From assembly GCF_025665335.1 (NCBI RefSeq), contig NZ_CP106869.1:1514501-1578500 (forward strand): a DNA stretch of 64,000 bases, read 5' to 3'. How positions within the stretch are numbered: position 1 is the first letter of the stretch; each line of letters starts with the position of its first letter. The notes beneath the pieces were generated by a model that saw only the letters and a list, made by a program, of their open reading frames with translations, did not search any database and was not told where the DNA came from. Both the position numbers and the translations under genes were made by a program. This document shows, piece after piece, positions 34,585 through 42,265 of the stretch. The DNA is from Xanthomonas sp. AM6. Lineage in GTDB: Bacteria; Pseudomonadota; Gammaproteobacteria; Xanthomonadales; Xanthomonadaceae.

Positions 34585-35439
34585 TTGCCAGCCAGTGTCG
34601 GTATCGCCGCCGCGGCCGCTGCATCCGGCGTGGCCGCGCTGCCACGCGTACGCGCGGCGCGATGGCGCGCGCGCGCCTGGCGCATCGCCGTGGCGCTGTG
34701 CCTGCTGACGGCCGCACCGCTCGCCAGCGCCTGGCATCCGCAGTACCCGCCCTGGGCCGGCACGCCGCCGAGCGCGGCATGCAAGGTCCAGGCGCTGGCG
34801 CCGGCCGATGGCGGCGAGATGCGCTGGGACGGGCTCTCGACCTACCGCCATGCGGGCATCCGCCTGCAGCTCGATTTCACCGAGATGCCGATGCTGCAGC
34901 TGTTCGATGCGCACGATCGCGCCCTGGTCGCGCCGGTCGCCTTGCGCGGCGCGCAGATGGGGTTCCATGGCGTGGAAACGGCGGATCTCAACCACGACCG
35001 ACGGCCGGATTTCGTCGTCACCCTCGGCAGCGGCGGGGTCGGCCTGGCCGGCGGCAACGCCTGGCGCCGGGTGATGCTGTCCGACGGCAATGGCTATCGG
35101 TCGATCGACGTGGAGACCCACGAACCCAGCGCCGACGATTACCGGGCGTTGCCGCACCGCACCGGCTGCGGACTGCTGCAGCTGGTGCCGGTCTGGGCCG
35201 GAGCGTCGTCGACGCGCGACCGCAAACCGCACCTGTTCTGGGTCTATCGCCTGCTGCGTTTCGACCACGGGCGCGCCGCGTACGCCGATGCAGCCCTGCC
35301 CGGATTGCCCAAGTGGATCCTCTACACCGCACGGCCGCACAACAGCCGTGCCACCACGCTGCTCGGGTCCGCGCAGAAGCGCGCGGCGTGGGCGGCGCGC
35401 GAGCACGGCAGGATCACGCCGGCACCGGCCGGCCCGTAG
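34585..35439 (+). CDS. Exported protein with FG-GAP-like repeat
   Basis: A 284-residue protein of unknown function. It has a long basic N-terminus followed by a hydrophobic stretch and cleavage-like end (AVALCLLTAAPLASA), so it is probably exported. The segment VETADLNHDRRPDFVVTLGSGG resembles a calcium-binding FG-GAP/VCBS blade; the remainder is unassigned. TTG at 34585 was chosen because GGGAGAAGGATC directly precedes it; a GTG nine codons earlier is possible. It stands alone between the M1 peptidase and the pectate lyase. Confidence 0.6.
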   Translation: MPASVGIAAAAAASGVAALPRVRAARWRARAWRIAVALCLLTAAPLASAWHPQYPPWAGTPPSAACKVQALAPADGGEMRWDGLSTYRHAGIRLQLDFTEMPMLQLFDAHDRALVAPVALRGAQMGFHGVETADLNHDRRPDFVVTLGSGGVGLAGGNAWRRVMLSDGNGYRSIDVETHEPSADDYRALPHRTGCGLLQLVPVWAGASSTRDRKPHLFWVYRLLRFDHGRAAYADAALPGLPKWILYTARPHNSRATTLLGSAQKRAAWAAREHGRITPAPAGP

Positions 35440-35900
35440 CGTTCTCGAGCGTCCGGGCGTCGTTGGCGATGAAGGCGGGCCGGCATCGCGTGCGCCTGTC
35501 CATGCTGCACGCGCAACATCGGCCGCATGCAAGGCAGGCGTGGCGATGACGCGCGATTGTCTCCATCGCTGAGCGAGCGCGCTCGGCCGCTGGCGCAGAG
35601 CGGCGTGCGCACGACGCTGCGTCGCGGTTCTTCGTCGTATCTGGCACGGCTGCAGCGTCGCGCGCGATCGCGTTGCGGACGCCTGTCTTCGTCTGTCGTT
35701 GTCTGTCTCCATCTGTCCGTTCGTGTCTGTTTCGCATGTCCTGCAGCGCGATCGTAGCTGCGGATCTAGCTTCCCGATTTGAGCGATTGCGCCCTGCGCC
35801 GGCTCGGGCGAAGACTGCGCCCGGCCCCACGCCCCGTGCCATCGCCCGTCGCATCCCGCGCCGGGCGCACGCACTTATCGCTGCAAGATGGGAGAGTCTG
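35440..35900. other. Intergenic region upstream of the pectate lyase
   Basis: No gene is supported in 461 bases. It includes a pyrimidine-rich stretch with about six TCTGTC-like units at 35681-35740, listed separately. No clear Clp/CRP-type palindrome or PIP-box pair was found by eye. GGGAGAG precedes the pectate lyase ATG. Confidence 0.4.
35681..35740. repeat. Degenerate TCTGTC repeat tract
   Basis: A T/C-rich run of TCTTCGTCTGTC, TTGTCTGTCTCC, ATCTGTCC and GTGTCTG units spaced about 8-12 bases, unlike the surrounding GC-rich DNA. It lies 160-220 bases upstream of the pectate lyase start. A protein-binding or structural role is only a possibility. Confidence 0.45.
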
Positions 35901-36965
35901 ATGAACATCCAGCCACTCAAGGGCACGCTCGCGCTTGCCCTGGTTTTCTGCGCAGCCCCGGCCGTCGCCGGCCCGGTCGGCTACGGCGCCGCCACCACTG
36001 GCGGCGGCAACGCGATCCCGATCAACGTCGCCACGATGGAGGCGATGCAGGCCGCGATCGACAACCATTCCGGCAGCGGCGGCCTGGTGCTGAACTACAC
36101 CGGCCAATTCAACTTCGCCAGCATCGGCGACGTCTGCGCGCAGTGGCAGCTGCCGGCCAGGACCGTGCAGATCAAGAACAAGAGCAACATCACCATCCAG
36201 GGCGCCAACGGCTCGTCGGCGAACTTCGGCCTGTGGGTGGTGGGCAATGCGCACAACATCATCATCCGCAACATGACCATCGGCCTGCTGCGCGGCGGCG
36301 AGGACGCCGATTCGATCTCGCTGGAGGGCAATTCCACCGGCGAGCCGTCCAACATCTGGGTCGACCACAACACCTTGTTCGCCTCGCTGACCAAGTGCGC
36401 CGGCGCCGGCGACGCCTCCTTCGACGGCGGCATCGACATGAAGAAGGGCGTCCACCACGTCACCGTGTCGTACAACTACGTGCACGACTACCAGAAGGTC
36501 GCGCTCAACGGCTACAGCGACAACGACACCAAGAACGCCGCCGCGCGCACGACCTATCACCACAACCGCTTCGAGAACGTGGAATCGCGATTGCCGCTGC
36601 AACGCCGCGGGCTGAGCCACATCTACAACAACTACTTCAACAACGTGCTCACCTCCGGCATCAACGTGCGCATGGGCGGGGTGGCGCTGATCGAGGCCAA
36701 TTACTTCGAGAACGCCAAGAACCCGGTGACCTCGCGGGACAGCACCGCGATCGGCTACTGGGACCTGGTCAACAACCATGTCGGCAGCGGCATCACCTGG
36801 ACCGTGCCCGAGAGCACCAGCAAGCCCTACGCCAACGCCACCACCTGGATCTCGTCGAAGGTGTTCCCCGAGCCGTTGGGCTACCTGTACACCGCGATCC
36901 CGGCCGCGCAGGTCAAGGCCAAGGTGATCGCGACGGCCGGCGCCGGCACCAATCTGGCCGAGTAG
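35901..36965 (+). CDS. pel: Pectate lyase, polysaccharide lyase family 1
   Basis: A 354-residue secreted enzyme cleaving polygalacturonate by beta-elimination. The signal peptide LKGTLALALVFCAAPAVA ends near residue 23, implying export and type II secretion. The right-handed beta-helix motifs are all here: NIWVDHNTL, the calcium-binding DASFDGGIDMKKG, and the PL1 block YHHNRFENVESRLPLQRRG with catalytic Arg followed by HIYNNYF. It is a plant cell-wall degrading factor, consistent with a plant-associated xanthomonad. Confidence 0.93.
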   Translation: MNIQPLKGTLALALVFCAAPAVAGPVGYGAATTGGGNAIPINVATMEAMQAAIDNHSGSGGLVLNYTGQFNFASIGDVCAQWQLPARTVQIKNKSNITIQGANGSSANFGLWVVGNAHNIIIRNMTIGLLRGGEDADSISLEGNSTGEPSNIWVDHNTLFASLTKCAGAGDASFDGGIDMKKGVHHVTVSYNYVHDYQKVALNGYSDNDTKNAAARTTYHHNRFENVESRLPLQRRGLSHIYNNYFNNVLTSGINVRMGGVALIEANYFENAKNPVTSRDSTAIGYWDLVNNHVGSGITWTVPESTSKPYANATTWISSKVFPEPLGYLYTAIPAAQVKAKVIATAGAGTNLAE

Positions 36966-37140
36966 CGCACCCGTCCACCCTGGGGGCGTTCCGGGCAACC
37001 GGGGCGCCTGCGTGCGCAGCGTTCGCCGCGGACTCGCACGCCACCATCGGGATGCGCTTTCCAAGCCGCGGCCTGCGCACTTGAGCCGGGCGCATGGATC
37101 TCCCAGAATGGGCCATCGACGGCGGAAGGAGCCACGTCCC

Positions 37141-37614
37141 ATGTCCGACGCCAGCTCCATCGCACTGCGCGTGCGCTGCCGCGTCGTAGGCGCTGCAGGC
37201 CTGCGAATGCCGATGCGCCGATTGCGCCGCGCCGCCTTGCTGATCCTTTCTCTCGTCTCGACCGCAGGATGCGTCATGGCCGATCCGCCGCTTTCCAAAG
37301 AGCAATTCGCGCAGCATGTCGCCACGTTGCTGGGCGGCAGGGACGCCGTGGAGGTGCCTGCCTCGGCGCTCACCGCATTCCCGTGGCAGCGCCTGTGTTT
37401 CGAGCGCGACGACGCGCTGCTGCTGAAGTTCACCGTGGACGGCGACGAGCGCGTGCTGTCGCTGCCCTACGAGGAGTTCTTCGTCGACGAAGGCCACGTG
37501 CAGGATTCGCTGGAGGATGCCTGCCTTGGCCCGGGTGACCGGATCCTGGTCAGGAAGAAGTACCCCGGGTACGCCGGCCCGGTGGAATTCCAGAAGAGCC
37601 GCCAGGGAGGCTAG
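37141..37614 (+). CDS. Small lipoprotein, candidate immunity protein
   Basis: A 157-residue protein with a long basic N-region, a hydrophobic stretch (AALLILSLVSTAGC) and a lipobox-like STAGC, so it is likely a periplasmic lipoprotein of about 95 mature residues. The mature domain has LTAFPWQRLCFERDDALLLKF and no recognised family. GGAAGGAG lies nine bases before the ATG; a shorter start at MPMRRL is possible. It ends two bases before the effector-like gene. Xanthomonad type IV effectors are typically paired with lipoprotein immunity genes, so this may be the cognate inhibitor; that role is inference from position. Confidence 0.6.
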   Translation: MSDASSIALRVRCRVVGAAGLRMPMRRLRRAALLILSLVSTAGCVMADPPLSKEQFAQHVATLLGGRDAVEVPASALTAFPWQRLCFERDDALLLKFTVDGDERVLSLPYEEFFVDEGHVQDSLEDACLGPGDRILVRKKYPGYAGPVEFQKSRQGG

Positions 37615-37616
37615 CC

Positions 37617-38492
37617 ATGGTGGACATCACCGACCCGAAAGGCGCCAAGCGGGAGATCGAGCAGGAAGCTTATCGGTACTACGAACAGTTGAGCGGCACG
37701 CCGCTGGCCAGGCGGCCCGACGGCAGCTTCGCCGCGCAAGGCCACAACGACGCGCTCGATGCGTTCCGCCACGCCTATACCAGCGGCCGCGTCACCCAGA
37801 GCGCCGGCGGCATGCAGTGGGTCGCGCGCCATTTCGGCAACGACGCGGAGATCGGCGCGGCGCATCCCAACGATCCGTACGAACACCGCATGGACCTGTG
37901 GAACAACGAGGCCGGCCGCCGCCTCGGCGATGCCGCCGCCGACGCTCCCGACCTGGCCCAGCGTGCCTACGCGGCGCTGCGCAACGGCGAGCTGGCCACC
38001 GGCCTGTCCGATCCGCGCCTGCGCCAGCTGTATCCGGAAGATCCGCGCCTGCAGCTGGCGCAGGGCGACCCGCAGCGCGACCTGGTCACCGGCAGCGACG
38101 TGGACCGCATCAACCGCGACGTCTCGCGGTTGCAGGATCAGGCGCAGGATCGGTTCCCGCCCGGGCATCAGGATCGCGCGTATTTCGACGCCTTGCGCGC
38201 GCAACTGCCCGCCCAGGTCTCCGATACCAAGGTCGCGCAGGCGATGCTGGCGGCCAAGTCCGAGGGCATCGAGCGCGACCAGTTCGGCGCGGCGACGCTG
38301 CACAACGACCAGATCTTCATCAGCGGCAGGACCCCGGGCTTCCGTGCACAGGTGGATGCGAATGCACCGGCGCCGGACATGCGCGAGACCGTCTATCAGA
38401 CCGACCAGCACAACCTGGTGCGGGCGTACGACGAGCAGAACCGTGCGCAGGCGCAATCCCACCCGTCGTACGCGGGGCCGGCCGGGCCTTAG
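37617..38492 (+). CDS. DUF6973-like toxin with XVIPCD-like C-terminus, candidate type IV secretion effector
   Basis: A 291-residue soluble protein without signal peptide. Residues 42-105 hold NDALDAFRHAYTSGR and HRMDLWNNEAGRRLG, the His/Asn pattern of DUF6973 domains found in polymorphic toxins. Residues 178-275 (PPGHQDRAYFDALRAQLP, SDTKVAQAMLAAKSEGI, TPGFRAQVDANAPAPDMRET, Gln-rich tail) resemble the XVIPCD signal that recruits antibacterial effectors to the Xanthomonadales type IV secretion system. The toxin activity is unknown. The upstream lipoprotein is the likely immunity partner. No secretion apparatus genes are in the window. The XVIPCD assignment needs a profile search. Confidence 0.6.
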   Translation: MVDITDPKGAKREIEQEAYRYYEQLSGTPLARRPDGSFAAQGHNDALDAFRHAYTSGRVTQSAGGMQWVARHFGNDAEIGAAHPNDPYEHRMDLWNNEAGRRLGDAAADAPDLAQRAYAALRNGELATGLSDPRLRQLYPEDPRLQLAQGDPQRDLVTGSDVDRINRDVSRLQDQAQDRFPPGHQDRAYFDALRAQLPAQVSDTKVAQAMLAAKSEGIERDQFGAATLHNDQIFISGRTPGFRAQVDANAPAPDMRETVYQTDQHNLVRAYDEQNRAQAQSHPSYAGPAGP

Positions 38493-38773
38493 CACGTCGC
38501 GTGGGCGCCGGGCGGCGACGTTCCGCCATGGCGTCGCGCAGTGCAGCGGGCTTCGCCCTGGCCTGCCGCGGCGATGCCGGCGGGCGTAGCTGCTGCTTTT
38601 GCCTCTCCAGCGCCGCCGAGGCCCTGATGGCATGCGGGCGCCGCCTGGGAATGCCTGGGCGCTACCGGCACGCCGACGCGAACGTCGCGGCCGGCGCCGG
38701 AGCGCTGCGATTTTGGCTATATTTGCCGCGGGGACGCCGGCAGGGGGCGGGCGTCGCAGATCAAGGGACGATC

Positions 38774-39367
38774 GTGGAAATCAAGCAACGCCGTTTTTCG
38801 AACCGTATCGGCTATGTCTTCGGCGACGACGAATTGCACTATTCGGTGCAGGACGGCTCCGGCAGCCGCAGTTTCTCGGTGGGCTACGGCGACATCGGCC
38901 GCGACCGCCAGACGCTGACCGAGCGCAACCAGTGGCTGCGCAATGCCGGCATGCTGTGGGGCGTGTTGGGGCTGGTGCTGACGGTGATGGCCTCCTTGAA
39001 AGCCCATGCGTTCACGCCTTCCTTCTGGCTGTGGATCGGCATGATGTGCTATGCCGCCTATCATCTCGTGGTGACCCATTACCTGATCATTCCGACCGGG
39101 AAGGGCGATCTGCTGGTGATCAGGAATGCGGACGGCGAGCGCATCGTCGCGCAGATCGAACAGCGCCGCGCCGACTACCTGCGGCGCGAGTACGACGTCA
39201 TGCTCGCCGAAGAGCATCCCGAGCAGCGCCGCAACCGCTTCAAATGGCTGCATCGCGAAGGCGTGCTGAGCAGCGAGGAGCTGGAGCAGCGCCTGCAGCA
39301 GGTGGATGCCCGCGATCCGGCGCTGCTGGTGGTGCAACAGGTCCTGTCGGGAAACCAGCTGCACTGA
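38774..39367 (+). CDS. Two-TM protein with SHOCT-like C-terminus
   Basis: A 197-residue protein. The N-terminal 50 residues are polar (RRFSNRIGYVFGDDELHYSVQD). Two hydrophobic segments follow (MLWGVLGLVLTVMASL and FWLWIGMMCYAAYHLVVTHYLII). A cytoplasmic tail ends with RFKWLHREGVLSSEELEQRLQQV, which resembles the short SHOCT module. No function can be assigned. GTG with AGGGA six bases upstream is the chosen start. It is 281 bases downstream of the effector-like gene, so co-transcription is uncertain. Confidence 0.55.
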   Translation: MEIKQRRFSNRIGYVFGDDELHYSVQDGSGSRSFSVGYGDIGRDRQTLTERNQWLRNAGMLWGVLGLVLTVMASLKAHAFTPSFWLWIGMMCYAAYHLVVTHYLIIPTGKGDLLVIRNADGERIVAQIEQRRADYLRREYDVMLAEEHPEQRRNRFKWLHREGVLSSEELEQRLQQVDARDPALLVVQQVLSGNQLH

Positions 39368-39532
39368 GCCGGCGCCGCCGCCGATGCGGCCGCCCGTGCC
39401 GCGACGCCGATGCATGCATCTGGCAGCGTTCGCGTACCTGCAGCGTTGGCACGCCTTTGCGGCGGCCCATGGCACACGCGGCGACGGATCGCGTGTTCGC
39501 GGTTTTTCGCATCCGCGCGGCTGGGCCCGAAC

Positions 39533-39563
39533 GAAAACGCCGCGGCCGTCGCCGGCCGCGGCG
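39533..39563 (-). terminator. Intrinsic terminator of the small exported protein gene
   Basis: Read on the minus strand: CGCCGCGGCC, a 6-base loop, GGCCGCGGCG, then TTTTCG. The perfect 10-base GC stem with a T run lies 25 bases after the stop codon of the gene at 39589-40071. Confidence 0.75.
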
Positions 39564-39588
39564 CTGGTGCAGGTGCAGGTGAGCCGGG

Positions 39589-40071
39589 TTACTGCGGCGC
39601 GCTCGGCGCCTTGGTGCGCGGGAGCACGTACGAGGTGATGTACTCGCCATTGGAGCCGTAGACCACGACGATCATCTGGTTGGCGTCCTGGTAGACCACG
39701 GTGGCGCTGCACGGGCAGCTCGCGGCGGCGGTGACCATGCCGAGCGGGCGGTCCTTCTCGTCGTTGACGGCGATCAGCTGCTCTTCGGCGGCCAGGCCGA
39801 TCGGCAGGCGCGATTCGGCGCCCGGGGTGATCGCGAGTACCGTGATCACCTCGTCCTTCGACGAGTTGATCTGGGCGAATTTCAGCCCGGACTTCTCGAA
39901 CGTATAGACCTTGAACAGCGGCGACAGGCTGACGTTCTTCTTGCCGGCCGGAACGCGCTCGCCCATGCCCTGGACGACGTCGTTCGCTTCGAGCTTCTGC
40001 CCGGCGGCATGGGTCTGCGCCGCCGCGAACGCGGCGGCCAGGACGGCCAGGGTCAACAGGGGTTTGAACAT
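39589..40071 (-). CDS. Small exported protein of unknown function
   Basis: A 160-residue protein with a clean signal peptide (MFKPLLTLAVLAAAFAAAQTHA). The mature part contains VVQGMGERVPAG, a VYTFEKSGLKFAQINSS segment, a Cys pair in AASCPCSATVVYQ and YGSNGEYITSYVLPRTK. No family is recognised; two close cysteines suggest a periplasmic metal or redox site, but this is speculative. The gene is a self-contained unit: a strong promoter in an AT-rich island upstream, a roughly 200-base leader and an intrinsic terminator. Confidence 0.65.
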   Translation of the reverse strand: MFKPLLTLAVLAAAFAAAQTHAAGQKLEANDVVQGMGERVPAGKKNVSLSPLFKVYTFEKSGLKFAQINSSKDEVITVLAITPGAESRLPIGLAAEEQLIAVNDEKDRPLGMVTAAASCPCSATVVYQDANQMIVVVYGSNGEYITSYVLPRTKAPSAPQ

Positions 40072-40287
40072 GGGTGTCTCTCCTTGTCTGGATTGTCTGG
40101 ATGCAGCGGACCGTTGCGCCAGGGGCCGGGCGGCAGCCGTGGTCCTTTCCGGCCGGGCCGCTCGGTGCAGGCCGTCTCCCGGCCTGCCATCACGCGTGCG
40201 GGTGGAGGGGTCGCAGCGCGACCGGGGCAACGCCATGCGCGGCGGTGCGGCGGTCGTCGGGACGGGCTTCCAATTCGACGCAAGTTC

Positions 40288-40316
40288 AGTATTTCTGACG
40301 TTAGTATCGCTGTCAA
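40288..40316 (-). promoter_or_regulatory. Sigma-70 promoter for the small exported protein
   Basis: On the minus strand TTGACA (40316-40311), a 17-base spacer, then AATACT (40293-40288). The -35 is a perfect consensus match. The predicted start gives a leader of about 200 bases before the ATG at 40071. Confidence 0.7.
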
Positions 40317-40349
40317 TATCCAAAATCAAAGACTTAGCGGCACAGAGGC

Positions 40350-40362
40350 CAAGAATTTCTTG
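40350..40362. promoter_or_regulatory. Palindromic operator candidate
   Basis: CAAGAATTTCTTG, a perfect inverted repeat of CAAGAA around one base, lies 34 bases upstream of the -35 in the AT-rich island. The position suits an activator or upstream regulator; the protein is unknown. Confidence 0.4.
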
Positions 40363-40717
40363 TTTTGTATCTCCGTACCTCCTGTCGTCCGCTACGCCGG
40401 GCATGGCGGCGGCTTGGCGATGCGTGGTCTGCAGGCGGAGCAGGGGAGGCGAGGACGTAGCCAGGCCTCGCACGTCCGGGGCGTGATGCGCTCGCTGCGC
40501 GACGCTGGCTCGCGATGGGGCAGGGCACTGGCCACGCGCTCGAGGCCGTGCCGTCGACGCGCACGCGGTGTCGTTGCATCGCCGGCGGCCGGCAGGCGGC
40601 GCGATCGGCCGCGAATCGCGCCCGGCGTGGCCCGTCCGCCCGTGCCGACAAACGGCGGACGCGCACGCCGCCACCGCGCACGGTATCGTGTCGGGATTCC
40701 TGCTCTCGACCATCCCG

Positions 40718-42100
40718 ATGCCGCATCCGTCCCTGCCTCCCGGTCCCGCCGCCACGTCCGCCACGCCCGCGCTGCGCCATGCGCTGAAACCGCGGCAACT
40801 GATCATGATGGGCCTGGGCAGCGCGATCGGCGCCGGGCTGTTCCTGGGGTCGGGCGTGGGCGTGCATGCGGCCGGGCCGGCGGTGCTGATTTCCTACCTG
40901 GTCGCCGGCGCGCTGGTGATCATCGTGATGAACGCGCTGGGCGAAATGGCCGCGGCCAAGCCGGCCAGCGGCGCGTTCTCGGTGTATGCCGCCGACGCGA
41001 TGGGCGCCACCGCCGGGGCCACGGTGGGCTGGCTGTGGTGGCTGCAGCTGGTGATCGTGATCGCCGCCGAGGCGGTGGGCGCGGCCGGCCTGCTGGCCAC
41101 GGTGTGGCCGGCGCTGCCGGTGCCGCTGGTCGCGGTGGTGTTCATGGCCGCGTTCACCGCGATCAACCTGCTGGGCGTGCGCAATTTCGGCGAATTCGAG
41201 TTCTGGTTCGCGATCCTCAAGGTGGTGGCGATCGTCGGCTTCATCCTGATCGGCGTGGCGCTGCTCGCCGGGTGGCTGCCGAACGTGGCCGCGCCGGGCT
41301 GGTCCAACATCACCGGCAACGGCGGTTTCGCGCCCAAGGGCATCGCCGGTATCGGTGCGGCGCTGCTGGTGGTGGTGTTCGCGTTCGGCGGCACCGAGAT
41401 CGTGGCGGTGGCCGCGGCCGAGACCGCCGATCCGGAGCGCAGCATCGCGCGCGCGATCCGCACCGTGGCCTGGCGCATCCTGGTGTTCTACATCGGCTCG
41501 CTGAGCGTGATCATCGCGGTGGTGCCGTGGCAGAGCGAGGCGCTGAGTTCGCCGTTCGCCGCGGTGCTGCAGACCGCGCGGATCCCCGGCGCGGCCACCG
41601 GCATCACCCTGATCGCGGTGATCGCGCTGCTGTCAGCGCTCAACGCCAACCTGTACGGCGCCTCGCGGATGATCTTTTCGCTGGCGCAGCGCGGCGAGGC
41701 GCCGCGCGCGCTGGCCTTCACCAGCCGCCAGCAGGTGCCGCTGCTGGCGGTGCTGGCCAGCGTGCTGTTCGGTTTCGTCGCCGCGGTGCTGGAATTCCTG
41801 TATCCGAACCGGGTGCTGCCGGTGCTGCTGAACATCGTCGGCGCGACCTGCTTGCTGGTGTGGACGATCTCGCTGCTGTCGCAGCTGATCCTGCGCGCGC
41901 GCGCCGACCGCGCCGGCACCCGCTTGCCGTTCCGCATGCGCGGCTATCCGGTGCTGACCGTGCTGGCGCTGGCGATCCTGGCGCTGATCTTCGGCCTGCT
42001 GGTGGCCTCGGCCGACACCCGCGCGCAGTTCCTGTCGATGGCCGCGCTGACCGCGGCCATCGCGCTGGTCAGCGGCGTGGCGCGGCGGCTGCGCGGCTAG
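40718..42100 (+). CDS. APC-family amino-acid permease
   Basis: A 460-residue inner-membrane transporter with 12 hydrophobic segments. The family start LKPRQLIMMGLGSAIGAGLFLGSG (TM1), ALGEMAAAKPASGAFSVYA (TM2 loop), NLLGVRNFGEFEFWFAILKV and NANLYGASRMIFSLAQRGEAP are typical of amino acid-proton symporters of the AroP/GabP/ProY type. The substrate cannot be told. The start MPHPSL lacks a good ribosome binding site; nearby in-frame GTG is an alternative. Confidence 0.85.
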   Translation: MPHPSLPPGPAATSATPALRHALKPRQLIMMGLGSAIGAGLFLGSGVGVHAAGPAVLISYLVAGALVIIVMNALGEMAAAKPASGAFSVYAADAMGATAGATVGWLWWLQLVIVIAAEAVGAAGLLATVWPALPVPLVAVVFMAAFTAINLLGVRNFGEFEFWFAILKVVAIVGFILIGVALLAGWLPNVAAPGWSNITGNGGFAPKGIAGIGAALLVVVFAFGGTEIVAVAAAETADPERSIARAIRTVAWRILVFYIGSLSVIIAVVPWQSEALSSPFAAVLQTARIPGAATGITLIAVIALLSALNANLYGASRMIFSLAQRGEAPRALAFTSRQQVPLLAVLASVLFGFVAAVLEFLYPNRVLPVLLNIVGATCLLVWTISLLSQLILRARADRAGTRLPFRMRGYPVLTVLALAILALIFGLLVASADTRAQFLSMAALTAAIALVSGVARRLRG

Positions 42101-42123
42101 GGCAGGGCAGGGAACCCGCTTTC

Positions 42124-42247
42124 TGTAGGAGCGGCTTCAGCCGCGACCGGAAGGCGGGGAAATACGATCAGGCCAGCAGGACGCCGGGTTTTTTGCGAGA
42201 ACGGAAAGCACCTGGCTCCGTTCGTCGCGGCTGAAGCCGCTCCTGCA
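42124..42247. repeat. REP-like inverted repeat
   Basis: Arms TGTAGGAGCGGCTTCAGCCG (left) and CGGCTGAAGCCGCTCCTGCA (right) flank about 70 bases between the convergent permease genes. This is the cleanest copy of the family in the window. Confidence 0.8.
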
Positions 42248-42265
42248 GAAAAGCGGTGGGGCCGC

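Larger units (their letters stand above)
40072..40717. other. Divergent regulatory region with an AT-rich island
   Basis: No gene is supported in 646 bases. Positions about 40270-40375 are strikingly AT-rich for this chromosome and hold a sigma-70 promoter firing leftward and a short palindrome. The permease promoter must also lie here, nearer 40718, but no match was recognised. Confidence 0.55.

Noticed and set aside
35751-35800. A PIP-box (TTCGB-N15-TTCGB) or Clp site before the pectate lyase.
   Set aside because: Several TTCGN pentamers occur but none with the right spacing, and no TGTGA-N6-TCACA palindrome was found.
40568-40717. An upstream extension of the amino-acid permease by about 50 residues.
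   Set aside because: The extension is Arg/Pro-rich and unlike APC permeases, whose first TM begins soon after MPHPSL.
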